From: Thalassia testudinum
Lineage: Eukaryota > Streptophyta > Magnoliopsida > Alismatales > Hydrocharitaceae
Direction: 5' to 3'
Assembly (NCBI GenBank): GCA_037157565.1
Contig: JAZHRO010000036.1
Coordinates: 19,704,501-19,768,500 of the forward strand
Length of the DNA: 64,000 nucleotides
In this document: positions 1-9,246 of the stretch, piece by piece
Layout of the letters: each line of letters opens with the position of its first letter
How positions within the stretch are numbered: the stretch's first letter is position 1
Made by a program: the position numbers and the translations under genes
Notes under the pieces: model-generated
Told to the model about the DNA's origin: nothing
Seen by the model: the letters and a program-made list of their open reading frames with translations, nothing else
The model's database searches: none

Positions 1-838
1 CCCTGTACTTTTTCATTAGGGACTGGAAGTGCACATTCGTAAAGTGGGTCCCTCCATTGAAGATGATCGCACATGGGACATCGAACCGAGAAAAGATGTG
101 CAGGTGAATGAATTTGATTACATCTTTGTGATCATTGGTTCAAGTTGGGATGACTTCGATCCATTTGGACATGCAGTCCATAGTTAGGAGGATGTACTCA
201 AAAGCATCTAAATTCGAGAAGGGGCCCATGAAGTCAATCCCCCAGATGTCAAAAATCTCGCACATGAGAATCTATTGTAAGGGCATCATGTCACGGTGGC
301 TCATTCTTTCTAAGGTCCGATAACAAGTGCATGCCCTATAGTAATTGTGTGCATCCTTGAAGATTGTGGGCCAATAGAAGCCACACTAGAGGATTTTCGC
401 TGCAGTTTGTGCCTAGAGAAGTGACCACTGTAGGCCTGGTTATGGCAAAATGAGAAAATGTCATTGACCTTGGAGTCAGGAATGCATCTCTGGATGATTT
501 GATATGCACCAATGTGGAAGAGATATTGATCTTCTCAGATAGTATTTGGCATCTGAAATCAATTTGTCTTTCTTGGCTCTTGGCCAATCAGATGAAATCT
601 GGTGTGATGCCCAATAGTTTACTATATTAGCATACCAAGGAAGTCTCATATCGATGGTTAGGATGTGGTCATCCAGAAAATGCTCAGTAATAGGTTTGGA
701 AGGGTCAATGACCAAAGAAGGAAGGCAAGACAAACGGTCAGCTACCACATTCTGCTTTCTCGCCTTATCGCAAATTTCGAGATCGAATTTTTTCAACAGC
801 AAGATCCATCAGATTAATCTCAATTTCACATTGAGGAA
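1..838 (-). pseudogene. B3 pol fragment: RNase H end plus integrase, decayed
   Basis: Read on the minus strand, this is the end of an Athila-type pol: the last part of RNase H (WILLLKKFDLEI, NVVADRLS near 800-720), the linker to integrase, then the integrase zinc-binding region (GGHFSRHK near 415) and the first part of the catalytic core, which runs off the window's left edge. Several in-frame stops and frameshifts break it, so it cannot be translated. The first catalytic aspartate (GIDFMG near 200) is kept, but the second is changed: SDGG of the intact copy at 20664-24542 reads FNGG here, so the enzyme would be dead even if read through. It starts abruptly within RNase H next to an F2 LTR (839-2299), which suggests a large internal deletion. 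The exact junction near 838 is an estimate. Confidence 0.8.
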
Positions 839-2299
839 GAGGGTGGCAGTGTGGTGAAGTGAAATTAAGTTGGGAAAAATGCTTGTGGAGGTGTGGGGAG
901 CAATTCACTTAACCTAACTTGGGCTTAGGAGGATGGAGAGGGTGACTTGGTGAAGGTGGTTGGAGTGGCAATGAGCGGAGTTGGAGAAAGTGAGGAAGAG
1001 GTCGAACGGAGCTCAAAAGCTCCAGACAGGGAATTGAAGCGGAGAGAGTGGAAAGCCCTATGCTAATTGAGAGAGAGGAGGTGAGGAGTGTGTCATCGGA
1101 GGTATGCCGGTGATGAAGAAGATGATAACGTTGCCGGAGCAGAAGAAGGCACGGGGAGGTCTGAATCTTTGCGAGAAGCATCGCCTAGGAACAGAGAAAG
1201 AAACCCCTCTACCTATTGTTCATGGCAGAGGGTAAGAGAGGTGGTTGAGGTAGCTCCAGTGGTGCATCAGAGTACACTGGCGAGGAAGGAGAAGGAGAAT
1301 CCGACATAATTGAGTAGGAAATTGACTTGTAGATATGCTTCCCCTTATATAGAGTTGGGTCTCAAGTCAAATAAGCCAAGTTAGGCTTGATTTGCATGAC
1401 TTCTTGCTGCCATGAGAGATCGAGCTCCTCAAGCTCATCGACAGGGAATATGGTCGTGATTGGCCTCTTTAAGATGCCCAATGAATAGAGAAGGATCTCA
1501 AGTCAATCTCACTGAGTTTAGTGAGATTTAATCTTGATTTTATCCCTCAAATTGAGGTTCAAAAGTTGACAACTGTGGGTTCAAGGATTCCCTTTAGATA
1601 GAGATGAGTAAGATGGTGGTAGGGTCATTTTTGTGAAGATGATGAGAAGTTAGGAGCATAAATCTAAGGAAATGTGAAACCTAAGGGTTTAGATGTGAAA
1701 AGTAGAGTTTAAGGGCAAAAATGAAAAATAGGTCAAGATGGACTTCGATTGGGCCTAAATTTTGGTGTTAACCTAATTTAGACTTAAGGAATATAATGGT
1801 AAACTTTGATTTGAGTTTTGACCACGTTTGACTGGGCAAATTGCATAGAAGCCCAAATTAGGGTAAATTCCCATCTAAATCTCTATTTTTGGTTAAAATG
1901 GGTTTAGATGGTCAAAGTATTGGTAGCAAATCTCTAAAAATATTTTTTAATGATTTTTGGGAGGTTTAGATTGAATTTATCTTGACTAGAACCCCTTCAA
2001 TTTAAGTGAGGTTGATAATTAGGGTTTTAGTGATATTTTCATCCTTGAAATGAGTGAAACCTTGATTCAATCGATGTGAGCCCACTTCTTGGATATTTAA
2101 GTTCATTTTACCTTGGATTAATCCCTTAGTTAATTTGCATTAGCGATGGGATGGTAAAACAATAGGATTAACCCTGTTTTCCTAACTTCTCAAATTAATT
2201 TGATATAGATTTACAATCCTCAGATGATCATTAAGGAGCATTTAACACTGTATTCTAACTAATTTAAGTTAGTTATAACAAATGATGGTGTTACCATCA
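839..2299 (-). repeat. B3 5' LTR (family F2), minus strand, 3' part deleted
   Basis: The right end reads, on the minus strand, TGATGGTAACACCATCA, the start shared with the B1 LTRs (13963, 40149) and the B2 solo LTR (29610). The next 700 bases match those LTRs, including the stretch with the inverse of GGTCAAAACTCAAATCC. A TATA-like CTATATAAGGGG lies near 1350 on the minus strand. About 1.46 kb remain of an LTR that is 1.9-2.7 kb elsewhere, so its U5 end and PBS are gone and it runs straight into RNase H. The base after its right end (2300) is in the middle of C1's RT. B3 is therefore an insertion into C1 whose other end lies outside the window. The small proline-rich reading frames inside are LTR artefacts. 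Confidence 0.75.
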
Positions 2300-3298
2300 A
2301 GTGGTGAAGAAGGAAATCTTAAAATGGTTGGATGCAGGGATAATCTAACCCATTTCTGATAGTAAATGGGTTAGTCCTATTCATGTGTTGCCCAAAAAGG
2401 CAAGATTTATGGTGGAAACCAACAAAAAAGGGGAGAAAGTCACCACCCGACCCACAACAGGATGGAGGGTATGCATAGACTATTTCCACCTAAATACCAC
2501 TACCTAGAAAGACCACTTCCATCTGCCACTTATTGATTAGATAATGGAAAGATTGGCGTGGAATAAATACTTATGTTTTCTTGATAGATATTCTGGGTAC
2601 AATTAGATTGTCATCATTCTAGATGACCTGGAGTGCACTACTTTCATGAGTCCTCATGACACATTTGCCTTCCGCCAGATGCCATTTGGACTATGTAATG
2701 CTCTAGGAACATTTCAGCAATGTATGATGTCCATCTTTTTGGAGATGATTGAGGAGATCATAGAGGTTTTCATGGATGATTTTTCCATATATGGCTCATT
2801 GTTTGACCACTGTCTCTTGCATTTATAAAAAGTTCTCACCAGCTGCGAAGAGATAGGATTGGTGCTCAGCTAAGAGAAAAGACATTTTTTGGTTCAGTAG
2901 GGCATTGTTCTTGGGCATGTAGTGTCCGAGTGAGGTTTAGAAGTGGATAAAGCCAAGGTTGAGTCCATTTCAAAACTTCCACTGCCTACCAATGTCAAGC
3001 ATATCCGATCATTCCTAGGCCATGCTGGCTTTTGTAGACGCTTCATTGAAGGCTTTAGCAAGATTTCTAGGCCACTTTGTGACTTACTAGAGAAGGACAT
3101 TGCCTTCGATTTTGATGCAAAGTGTGTTGATGCCTTCCAAGTCTTGAAGGAAGCCCTAATAATCGCACCTATCCTGCAAGCACCTGATTGGACCCTCCCA
3201 TTTGAGTTGATGTGCGATGCCTTGGATTTTACCGTAGGAGCTATCCTTGGTCAGAGGGTTGATAAATAACCTTATGTGTTGTACTATGCTAGCAAAAC
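2300..3298 (+). pseudogene. C1 pol, part 1: reverse transcriptase and start of RNase H
   Basis: The reading runs from VVKKE, one codon after the B3 insertion point, through [20 protein letters not shown], the catalytic VFMDDFS (near 2765-2790), IRSFLGHAGF and the RNase H start DALDFTVGAILGQ, to YYASK at the A1 insertion. RT copies the element RNA into DNA in cytoplasmic particles. The FMDD box is intact, but at least six stops (for example TAA near 2345 and TAG near 2505) and substitutions elsewhere end the frame. Compared with the intact copy at 20664-24542 the order and spacing are unchanged. The RNase H aspartate of DASD is kept as DALD. Confidence 0.88.
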
Positions 3299-3909
3299 TG
3301 ATGTAAACATGTTTACAGTACTTAAGATGTCTATTTATGCATGTTCTTAAGCATAGATTGCATTGCATACTATAAATATTCCATAACATGCATCATCTTG
3401 CATTTAGATTAGTTTGAATAAAATGGAGGTTAATTGTCTCCTTTTATGTTCATGGACAGGGCAAACTTTTTATCGGTGCCTCGGATCGAAGATCCAACCG
3501 TACAGTTGTGATCAGAGTGACGATTGGAGTTCAACAACTCCAAGATCGCCCTAATCAGACATCTATAGCATCAGATAGAGATCGAGGAACCCTAGAAGAT
3601 CAAGGGCAAGATGGTGTGAATCCGCACTTCAAACAACAAATCTGACCGCACGGATGGATTTGGATCAATGACCGCAGCCTAACGGCGTGATAATTGACTT
3701 AATCCGACACCCGTGGCACCATCTACATCATCCAAAAGATGGACGGCCAAGATGGTGCCACGTGGCGCCATCTCAACCATCCAACTGACCCTCAGGACCG
3801 CCGCTACCTCTCCAAAGAAGATCCAACGTGCGATCTGGGCCGTTGGATCTTGATCCAACGGCCATGAGCACGCACCGCTCAAAACATCCGCGCGACCATC
3901 TCTCCTCCG

Positions 3910-3961
3910 TAGCGCAGCGGGTGAACACCTTATCTTGAGGCACTGGCGCAAGTTCAAATTC
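3910..3961 (+). promoter_or_regulatory. Pol III-like A box and decayed B box in A1 5' LTR
   Basis: TAGCGCAGCGG at 3910-3920 fits the tRNA A-box consensus. GTTCAAATTC at 3952-3961 is a B box that has lost consensus bases by transition; the other A1 LTR keeps GTTCGAATCC. The spacing is close to that of a tRNA gene. Transcription from it is inference. Confidence 0.5.
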
Positions 3962-4314
3962 GCATGCACAGGAGAAAGGGCACGGGCGAGCGGGCTCCGC
4001 GACCGCTCGATCGTGATCGAGCGGTTGTGGGCACTCGATAGCGCCCACGCACTATTGCACTCCGCGCCTCACGCGGGATCGCACGCGGGCGGGCGCGTTG
4101 AGGAGCAGGCGAAAGCGCAACTTAAGCTGAAGATCGGGCGGCTGAGATTAGCTGGACATGGAGCGTGCGTTACACGCAAGGAAGCGAGCGGCCACGTGTG
4201 CGCTGCCCACTACGCCCACGATGGGGCTTTAGCGATGGCTTTATTCGTCACTAAGGACTCCTGATTTAATGATTTTCAAATTAAAATGACCAAATTGCCC
4301 TCACTTCTTGCAAC

Positions 4315-4322
4315 TATAAAAG
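4315..4322 (+). promoter_or_regulatory. TATA box of A1 5' LTR
   Basis: TATAAAAG sits in the context ACTATAAAAGGAGACC, identical in all four F1 LTRs (also 10264, 16963, 26496). It is the probable Pol II core promoter, with the transcript starting some 30 bases on, in the CT-rich segment. Confidence 0.75.
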
Positions 4323-4963
4323 GAGACCCCCTCCACACAAAATTCTCTTCCCTTCCCTCTCTTCTCTTCCCCTCCAAAGCTCAAGAGAAGCTTGTCCCAC
4401 ACCTGGGATGCTTCTCACGAGATAAAGTCAATTTTTCGTCCCCCTTTCGAAAGCGAATCCCGCGATGACGACGACGTGTTGCCCCGTTCCCGTTCTTCCA
4501 CTTCGTCCTCCTTCGTCATGCTCCGTTCTCCTTCATCCAGGCGTCGTCCTGTTTGGCTCATCCTCCAAGTGACCGTCAAGGAGGATATCTCTCTCCCCAT
4601 TCTTTTTACTATTTTCTAGAATAGATTTACTACTTTCTAGAGTAGATTTACTGCTTTCTAGTATAATCATTTTTCCGCTTTCTAGTCGTAATATTTAGTG
4701 TAATGAACAATCCTTTCGCTAATGAATTCCATGTGCATTCTACATCTCTTTTTGGTTTCTATTTGTAATATTCTCTCTCTCTCTCATTCTCTCTCTCTCT
4801 TCTATTTAGTGTAAATAGATAGATACTTTCTAGTCAATTAAATTACTTCATGACAAATAAAACAAACGCATGTTTTTAAATCAAATGTCCACCTCCCTGT
4901 GTTCGACCCGGGATTTTCATTCCGATATAAATTTTATTTGTTGAACACGAGTTCTTCGCTTTC

Positions 4964-4976
4964 ATACTACGATGAC
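4964..4976 (+). other. U5 stretch complementary to the 5' end of tRNA-Asp (A1 5' LTR)
   Basis: ATACTACGATGAC matches 11 of 13 bases of ATACTACAACGAC, the complement of the first bases of plant tRNA-Asp, whose 3' end matches the PBS 52 bases downstream. The 3' LTR has the same sequence at 10910-10922. Pairing in the RNA is inference. Confidence 0.55.
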
Positions 4977-5027
4977 AGGTTTTTCAAAACCAAATCTGTT
5001 AGTGTAGCAACCGTGTGTTCAACATTT

Positions 5028-5045
5028 TGGCACCGTTGCCAGGGA
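5028..5045 (+). other. Primer-binding site, tRNA-Asp (A1)
   Basis: TGGCACCGTTGCCAGGGA differs at two positions (both transitions) from TGGCGCCGTTGCCGGGGA, the complement of the 3' end of plant cytosolic tRNA-Asp(GUC). It lies three bases after the LTR, as in A2, B1 and D1. Minus-strand DNA synthesis would start here. Confidence 0.85.
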
Positions 5046-5480
5046 GGAGACGCTCTTTGATTTTTTTCTTCACGTTTTCTAACTTATAAATCATTTACAT
5101 CACTTCTCTCCTTTCTTATTGTGATTGCAGGTACTCTTTCGAGACGAGCAAAAGTGGTAGATTGGAGTAAAGTGCTGTGGAAGGTTTTGTAAGTTATCCC
5201 CCACCTCGCACCCATTAGATTTCATTTCACCACATAATAACACAAACATCAATCAACCTAGGTGTTCTTATAAACTCTAAGCTTAGATTGTTTGTTGTTT
5301 GACACCCATACTCACCCCAACCTCCATATTTAAAAAGAAAATTAAAAAAAATCTCATAGAGGTACACTACCTCATCTGATTTTCAAACTCAACCGGTAAA
5401 CCAATCTTTGGAGCCAGTACGCACATCCAAACACATAATTGAGTAGAAAGCAGAATAGGTAATCACTTGTGTGCCTTATT

Positions 5481-5528
5481 AAGTGGTGCAACAGGCCAAT
5501 TGTTTGAGTTGATTGGGCCGCACCACTT
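5481..5528 (+). other. Conserved leader stem-loop of family F1
   Basis: AAGTGGTGC (5481-5489) pairs perfectly with GCACCACTT (5520-5528). The loop contains GGCC and GGGCC, which could pair within or between molecules. A2 keeps the stem (18134-18141 with 18174-18181) although flanking bases differ. It is a candidate packaging or dimerisation signal; that role is inferred from its position only. Confidence 0.5.
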
Positions 5529-5985
5529 CAATTAAAATCAACTCATCAAGTAGTTGCCACATAGGTTCAACTCTTAGGGATTTACCGGGTACTCCACATT
5601 CTTTTAAGTTTTAAAGGAAAACATTTTCACCTATGCTTTCAAAACCTGGTGTGCCAACAAAACTTGTTTGAAAACAACTAAAGTTGAATCCTAAAAGCTA
5701 CTAAGCAAGATTTGAACCATAAAATTCATCGCATCAAAAATAATCTTGCTTAAAAACCACTGGTTGTGCACGCACACACAAATCAATCAATCATTAAGGG
5801 CACAACCCATATAAAGGGCCCATCACATTCCAAAGCACATTCAAACCTAGCCCTAAATAAAACAGAGTAGACGTTGGCCTTAAGGGTTCGACTCGCTCTT
5901 CAGAGCCCAGAACGAGATTATTTTCGATTAATCTATTTCTACTATTCAATCTGATGTCGAGCTAGGGGAGCAGAATCAAACGATC

Positions 5986-6138
5986 ATGGCTGGGGGGTAC
6001 ACTAGGAACCAGAGGCGCAAGCCAAAGGAAGAACCTTCTCCCCAGTCCCTCCTTCTAACTGGTTGGATTGAACAGAAAGAAGTAGATCAAATCGTTCCTT
6101 TATCTCAAGATGGGTTTTGGGAGTCTGTAGGTCTTTAG
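5986..6138 (+). CDS. Small upstream ORF in A1 leader, 50 codons
   Basis: The ATG at 5986 opens a basic, proline-containing peptide beginning MAGGYTRNQRRKPKEEPSPQ and ends with TAG at 6136-6138. The same reading is recognisable in A2 near 18640-18790, where the ATG has become GCG and a stop follows. I know no family for it. It could be an upstream ORF controlling the downstream frame, or an N-terminal exon joined by splicing to the AG near 6172. Translation is unproven. Confidence 0.4.
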   Translation: MAGGYTRNQRRKPKEEPSPQSLLLTGWIEQKEVDQIVPLSQDGFWESVGL

Positions 6139-6204
6139 GCTAGCCTACTTAAGGACAGGTTTGATTGTTTATATTGCAGGGCACCTTTCTTCCTCCCGTC
6201 TCTC

Positions 6205-8006
6205 ATGAATCCTTCCACATTTTACACGCATTCCCGCTCTTTCCCTCCTGTTTTGAATTATCCTCAACATGACGATTATCTCGACTCGTACTGTAATCAA
6301 CCATCAGTTAGTTGGGATAACTCGGATTGAGGATACAGTTCTGGACCTCCGTGTTTAGGGTCTAACCCTGAAGACTATGATTGTGATTTCTATCCTTCTC
6401 AGAGCCACATCGATTATATATCGTCACCCTTTCATGAACAACCTAATACGATCTACAATCAAGAAGGATACATTGATTCTTACCTTGATTACATTGCCTT
6501 TAGGTCATCACCATCTTTTGAACAATCTGAAATGACCTATTATCAGAAAGGGTATAACGAATCTCAATTCGTTAACTCCTCTGCACTGATCCCAAACCCG
6601 CCTAACCCTGAATCAACTCATTTGGTTCAGGGTAACCAGGTTCAAGATAAGGTTCTGGCTAACTTGAGGAATATCATACAATCTTTAGAAGTTCAGCCAA
6701 TGCCTTGCATTGAAAGATTGGAGCCTCTGATTGAAATGATTGATGATTTGAACAAGTATTTGTTGGATTAGCTCCAGGATGTTAAGGATAAGAATCCGAG
6801 TGAGTTTCTACTTAGGAAGTTAGTGAAATTGAGGATGAGATTTGTGGTTGCTTTAGTTCAGTTGTGGGATGATTCCCAGGATGAACTCCCTTCAGGAAAG
6901 CCAATGTCAAAACCTGTTCAAGCACCTGTTGGGGGGACACGTGTTACGAGGCTGACCAGATTGAATTAGAGCAACCATTTAAAGATGATCTGATTTCTTC
7001 ACCTGAGATCCTTGAGCCAGGGTACGAGGAAACGTATGTCTCCTTGGAACAGAAAGTGACAGATGATTTTGGGACATACATTAATACGGATCTTGATTTC
7101 TTTTATTCTAATGGTGAAGATTCAAGTTGCGAAGTCTCACGCGAGTTTACAGAACATAATTTCTATGAGACAATTGGGCCTGAGGAATATGATAGATCAT
7201 TTGATAGCCCAATAATTGAGGAAACTGATCTTATTGGAGCTCACATTATGGATCCAGAATCGTATTTTCTAGAGGATTCAATTCAATGCCCTGATTGTTA
7301 GTTACACCCTATTGAGCTTATCGATGATTCTGTTTCTGAGATAATTAGACCCAAGTCAATTCTAATTCAGCCACATCATTTAGACTTGGAGATTTCAGAC
7401 GGGGTGATTAATATGCAAAAGGTCCTAGAATTTGACATGCTAAATGAGGAGGATAGGAGCCGGGAAATTTTGATTTGGGAAGCAAGTTCTAGAGGAAGTA
7501 GAAGACTGAGTCGAAGGGTTCCTATTAAGTTGAAACCATCAAACTAGGACCCTTACGACATTTGTTCTGAGGATGTCAAACCCAAGCACACATTCAATGA
7601 TTATCCTTTTGAGCTCGAATTCTCTGTAACCTAACTTTTTGGTCTTGGGTTGTATCCTCATAAATTGCATGCCCGACCTCGCTTACATACTGATTTTAGG
7701 TTTTGGGTAATTTTTAGCCAAAACCTGAGATATTCTCGATTATGGGGTATGGGTCTGCACCACAATCTGGTCCACATTTGTGGACATCTGTTGATAGGTC
7801 AGAGGTTTCTTCTGTTTATTCTGATTCTGATATGTACTTTTGAATTCTTTATTTCTCTTCTTTGTATAGTGTGCCTAGTTGAAGGCACTAAATTCAGCAC
7901 ATATACAGTTCTTTTTAGTTTTCATCTCGGAGCGGACCTGGCATTCACGCAATTCAGGTGCTTTCTACTCTATTCCACTCTGTTTTATGTCTTTTTAATA
8001 CAATGA
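6205..8006 (+). pseudogene. A1 acidic ORF of unknown function, interrupted
   Basis: A reading of about 600 codons fills the place where gag-pol would be. It starts at ATG 6205 (MNPSTFYTHSRSF) and is rich in Tyr, Ser, Asp and Glu. It is cut by TGA at 6328 and TAG at 6769, shifts frame near 6950, and continues from about 6967 to 8006 with further stops (TAG after CPDC near 7301, TAG near 7545, TAA near 7634). The last 120 residues change character: WGMGLHHNLVHICGHLL followed by long hydrophobic stretches. That LHHQL-type tail recurs at the end of the ORFs in B1, C2, C3 and D1. There are no gag, protease or polymerase motifs. Most stops read as CAG, CAA or CGA changed by C to T. Function unknown; it could be an RNA-binding or particle-associated protein, or a non-coding filler with relic coding. 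Confidence 0.65.
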
Positions 8007-8036
8007 GGACATTACATTAGATAGGCATGGGGGGTG
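8003..8036 (+). other. Internal PPT-like motif (A1)
   Basis: AATGAGGACATTAC is followed by AGATAGGCATGGGGGG, nearly the same purine run as the true PPT at 9231-9246 but 1.2 kb upstream and not next to an LTR. All seven elements whose 3' region can be read have it. Confidence 0.6.
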
Positions 8037-9210
8037 GATATTCATCTCTGAATTTATTCATCAGCTCCGTAGATTTGTTTTATTTTCTTAAAAAAAAAAG
8101 GAAATTATGGAATTAGGAAAGAGAACTTGGGTTTAAGAAAATTTTCAATCTTAGGAAATTCTACATTATGATTTGAACACAAAGACCCTTCAAGTCTTCA
8201 GACTTAATCAGCCCGTGTATCCACTAAAATGTGGATTTATTTTTCGAGTCCTCACCATCTGAATTCTATTTTAATTGGAGTAAATAAGTTTGGGTGATAA
8301 GTACACGACTTATCAACGCACCCTCTGATTTGAGGGAACTTTGAGTTTTTAGCATCAACACACTTTCTTTGCACTGACTCGTTGTTCGGCGATTTCAACA
8401 AAAATTGGGTAGCTAATGAACCTTCTAGGGTGATATGGCTAGTAAGTTATCGTGGGTAACAGCCCATAGGTAGGTTGTCCAGAGCCCAGTCACCGGACCT
8501 TTCTCTTTTTGCTACTTTTAGGCAAATCTTAGACTAGGGAAGCCACCTACTTAAAAAGAGAAAAAGAAAATAAAAAAAGGAGAAAATAAAAAAAGAAATA
8601 AGCCACACTTCGCCACACGAGCATGGCTGGTAAGTTGTCGGTGGTAACAGCTCATCGACCGGTTGTCCAGAACCCATCTCAATAAATGCACTGAAAAATC
8701 CCAAAACACTTAGGAAGAAGCGGAGAAGTAGAATAAATCGGGGAGATATACCATGGATTCACCCTTGTGTTGACCCCATAAAAAAAATAAAAGTAGGGAG
8801 AAAGCTATCGATTGTAAAGATACACCTTTAGGTAGAATTCTCTTTTAGGTCACCTAGAGGCGTAGAAACTCGAAGTCTGTTTTAACCGCCGATCAACGAG
8901 TCTATCACATTCACAATAAGATGCTTAGAACTTAGGGTTCTCATCAAATCTTGGGTGAGTTGAATGGCTGTAGAAAGCCACTCTTAAACCCTAAAACTTG
9001 AAAATAAAAAAAAAATTAGAAAAGAGGAAAAAGAGAAAAATAATTTTTCTTTGAATAAGGTGAGGGCTTGAGGTGGTCTATATTTTGGCAGATACTCGGG
9101 AACTGTTGTGTCTTTGAAAGTTCAGATCCTAAGTAAATATTTTCTCAATGATTGAAAATAACTCAAGCCCAAATAATCCAACCTGATTCTTTTATAAATA
9201 GCATATAGTT
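8037..9210 (+). other. A1 3' untranslated region
   Basis: No gene is seen. It aligns with A2 24711-25438. It contains two copies of a block starting ATGGCTRGTAAGTTRTCG and ending TTGTCCAGARCCCA (8435-8490 and 8623-8675), of which A2 keeps one (25112-25166), and A-rich runs between them. Confidence 0.7.
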
Positions 9211-9246
9211 TTTGCTAGGGACTAGCAAACGATAGGCATGGGGGTA
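9211..9246 (+). promoter_or_regulatory. Hairpin plus polypurine tract (A1)
   Basis: TTTGCTAGGGACTAGCAAA (9211-9229) is a perfect 8-bp stem with a GGA loop. It is followed directly by the PPT GATAGGCATGGGGGTA (9231-9246) and then the LTR. The PPT primes plus-strand synthesis; the hairpin is present in every element here. Confidence 0.85.

Larger units (their letters stand above)
3299..5024 (+). repeat. A1 5' LTR
   Basis: It starts TGATGTAAAC and ends GTTCAACA, three bases before the PBS. Signals inside, in order: a perfect 16-bp palindrome at the tip (3302-3317), a GC-rich U3 with Pol III-like boxes (3910-3961), a decayed palindrome near 4225-4255, a TATA box (4315-4322), a CT-rich stretch (4770-4800), the conserved U5 box CTCCCTGTGTTCGACCC (about 4893) and the tRNA-Asp complementary stretch (4964-4976). 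CpG sites in the GC-rich part are more often TpG/CpA than in A2, which fits older, methylated DNA. Confidence 0.93.
5046..6204 (+). other. A1 leader (5' untranslated region)
   Basis: About 1.16 kb, aligned along its length with the A2 leader (17641-18870). It holds a conserved stem-loop (5481-5528) and a 50-codon upstream ORF (5986-6138), followed by TTTATATTGCAG near 6170 that looks like a splice acceptor. No other coding sequence is seen. The leader would carry packaging and translation signals. Confidence 0.75.

Noticed and set aside
839..2299. A simple solo LTR
   Set aside because: The two sides are pol in opposite orientation and different positions (RNase H minus, RT plus), so it cannot be one insertion between matching flanks; a truncated element fits better.
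7650..8006. 118-codon hydrophobic frame as an independent membrane protein
   Set aside because: It is in frame with and continuous to the acidic ORF of A1, and similar tails end the ORFs of B1, C2, C3 and D1.
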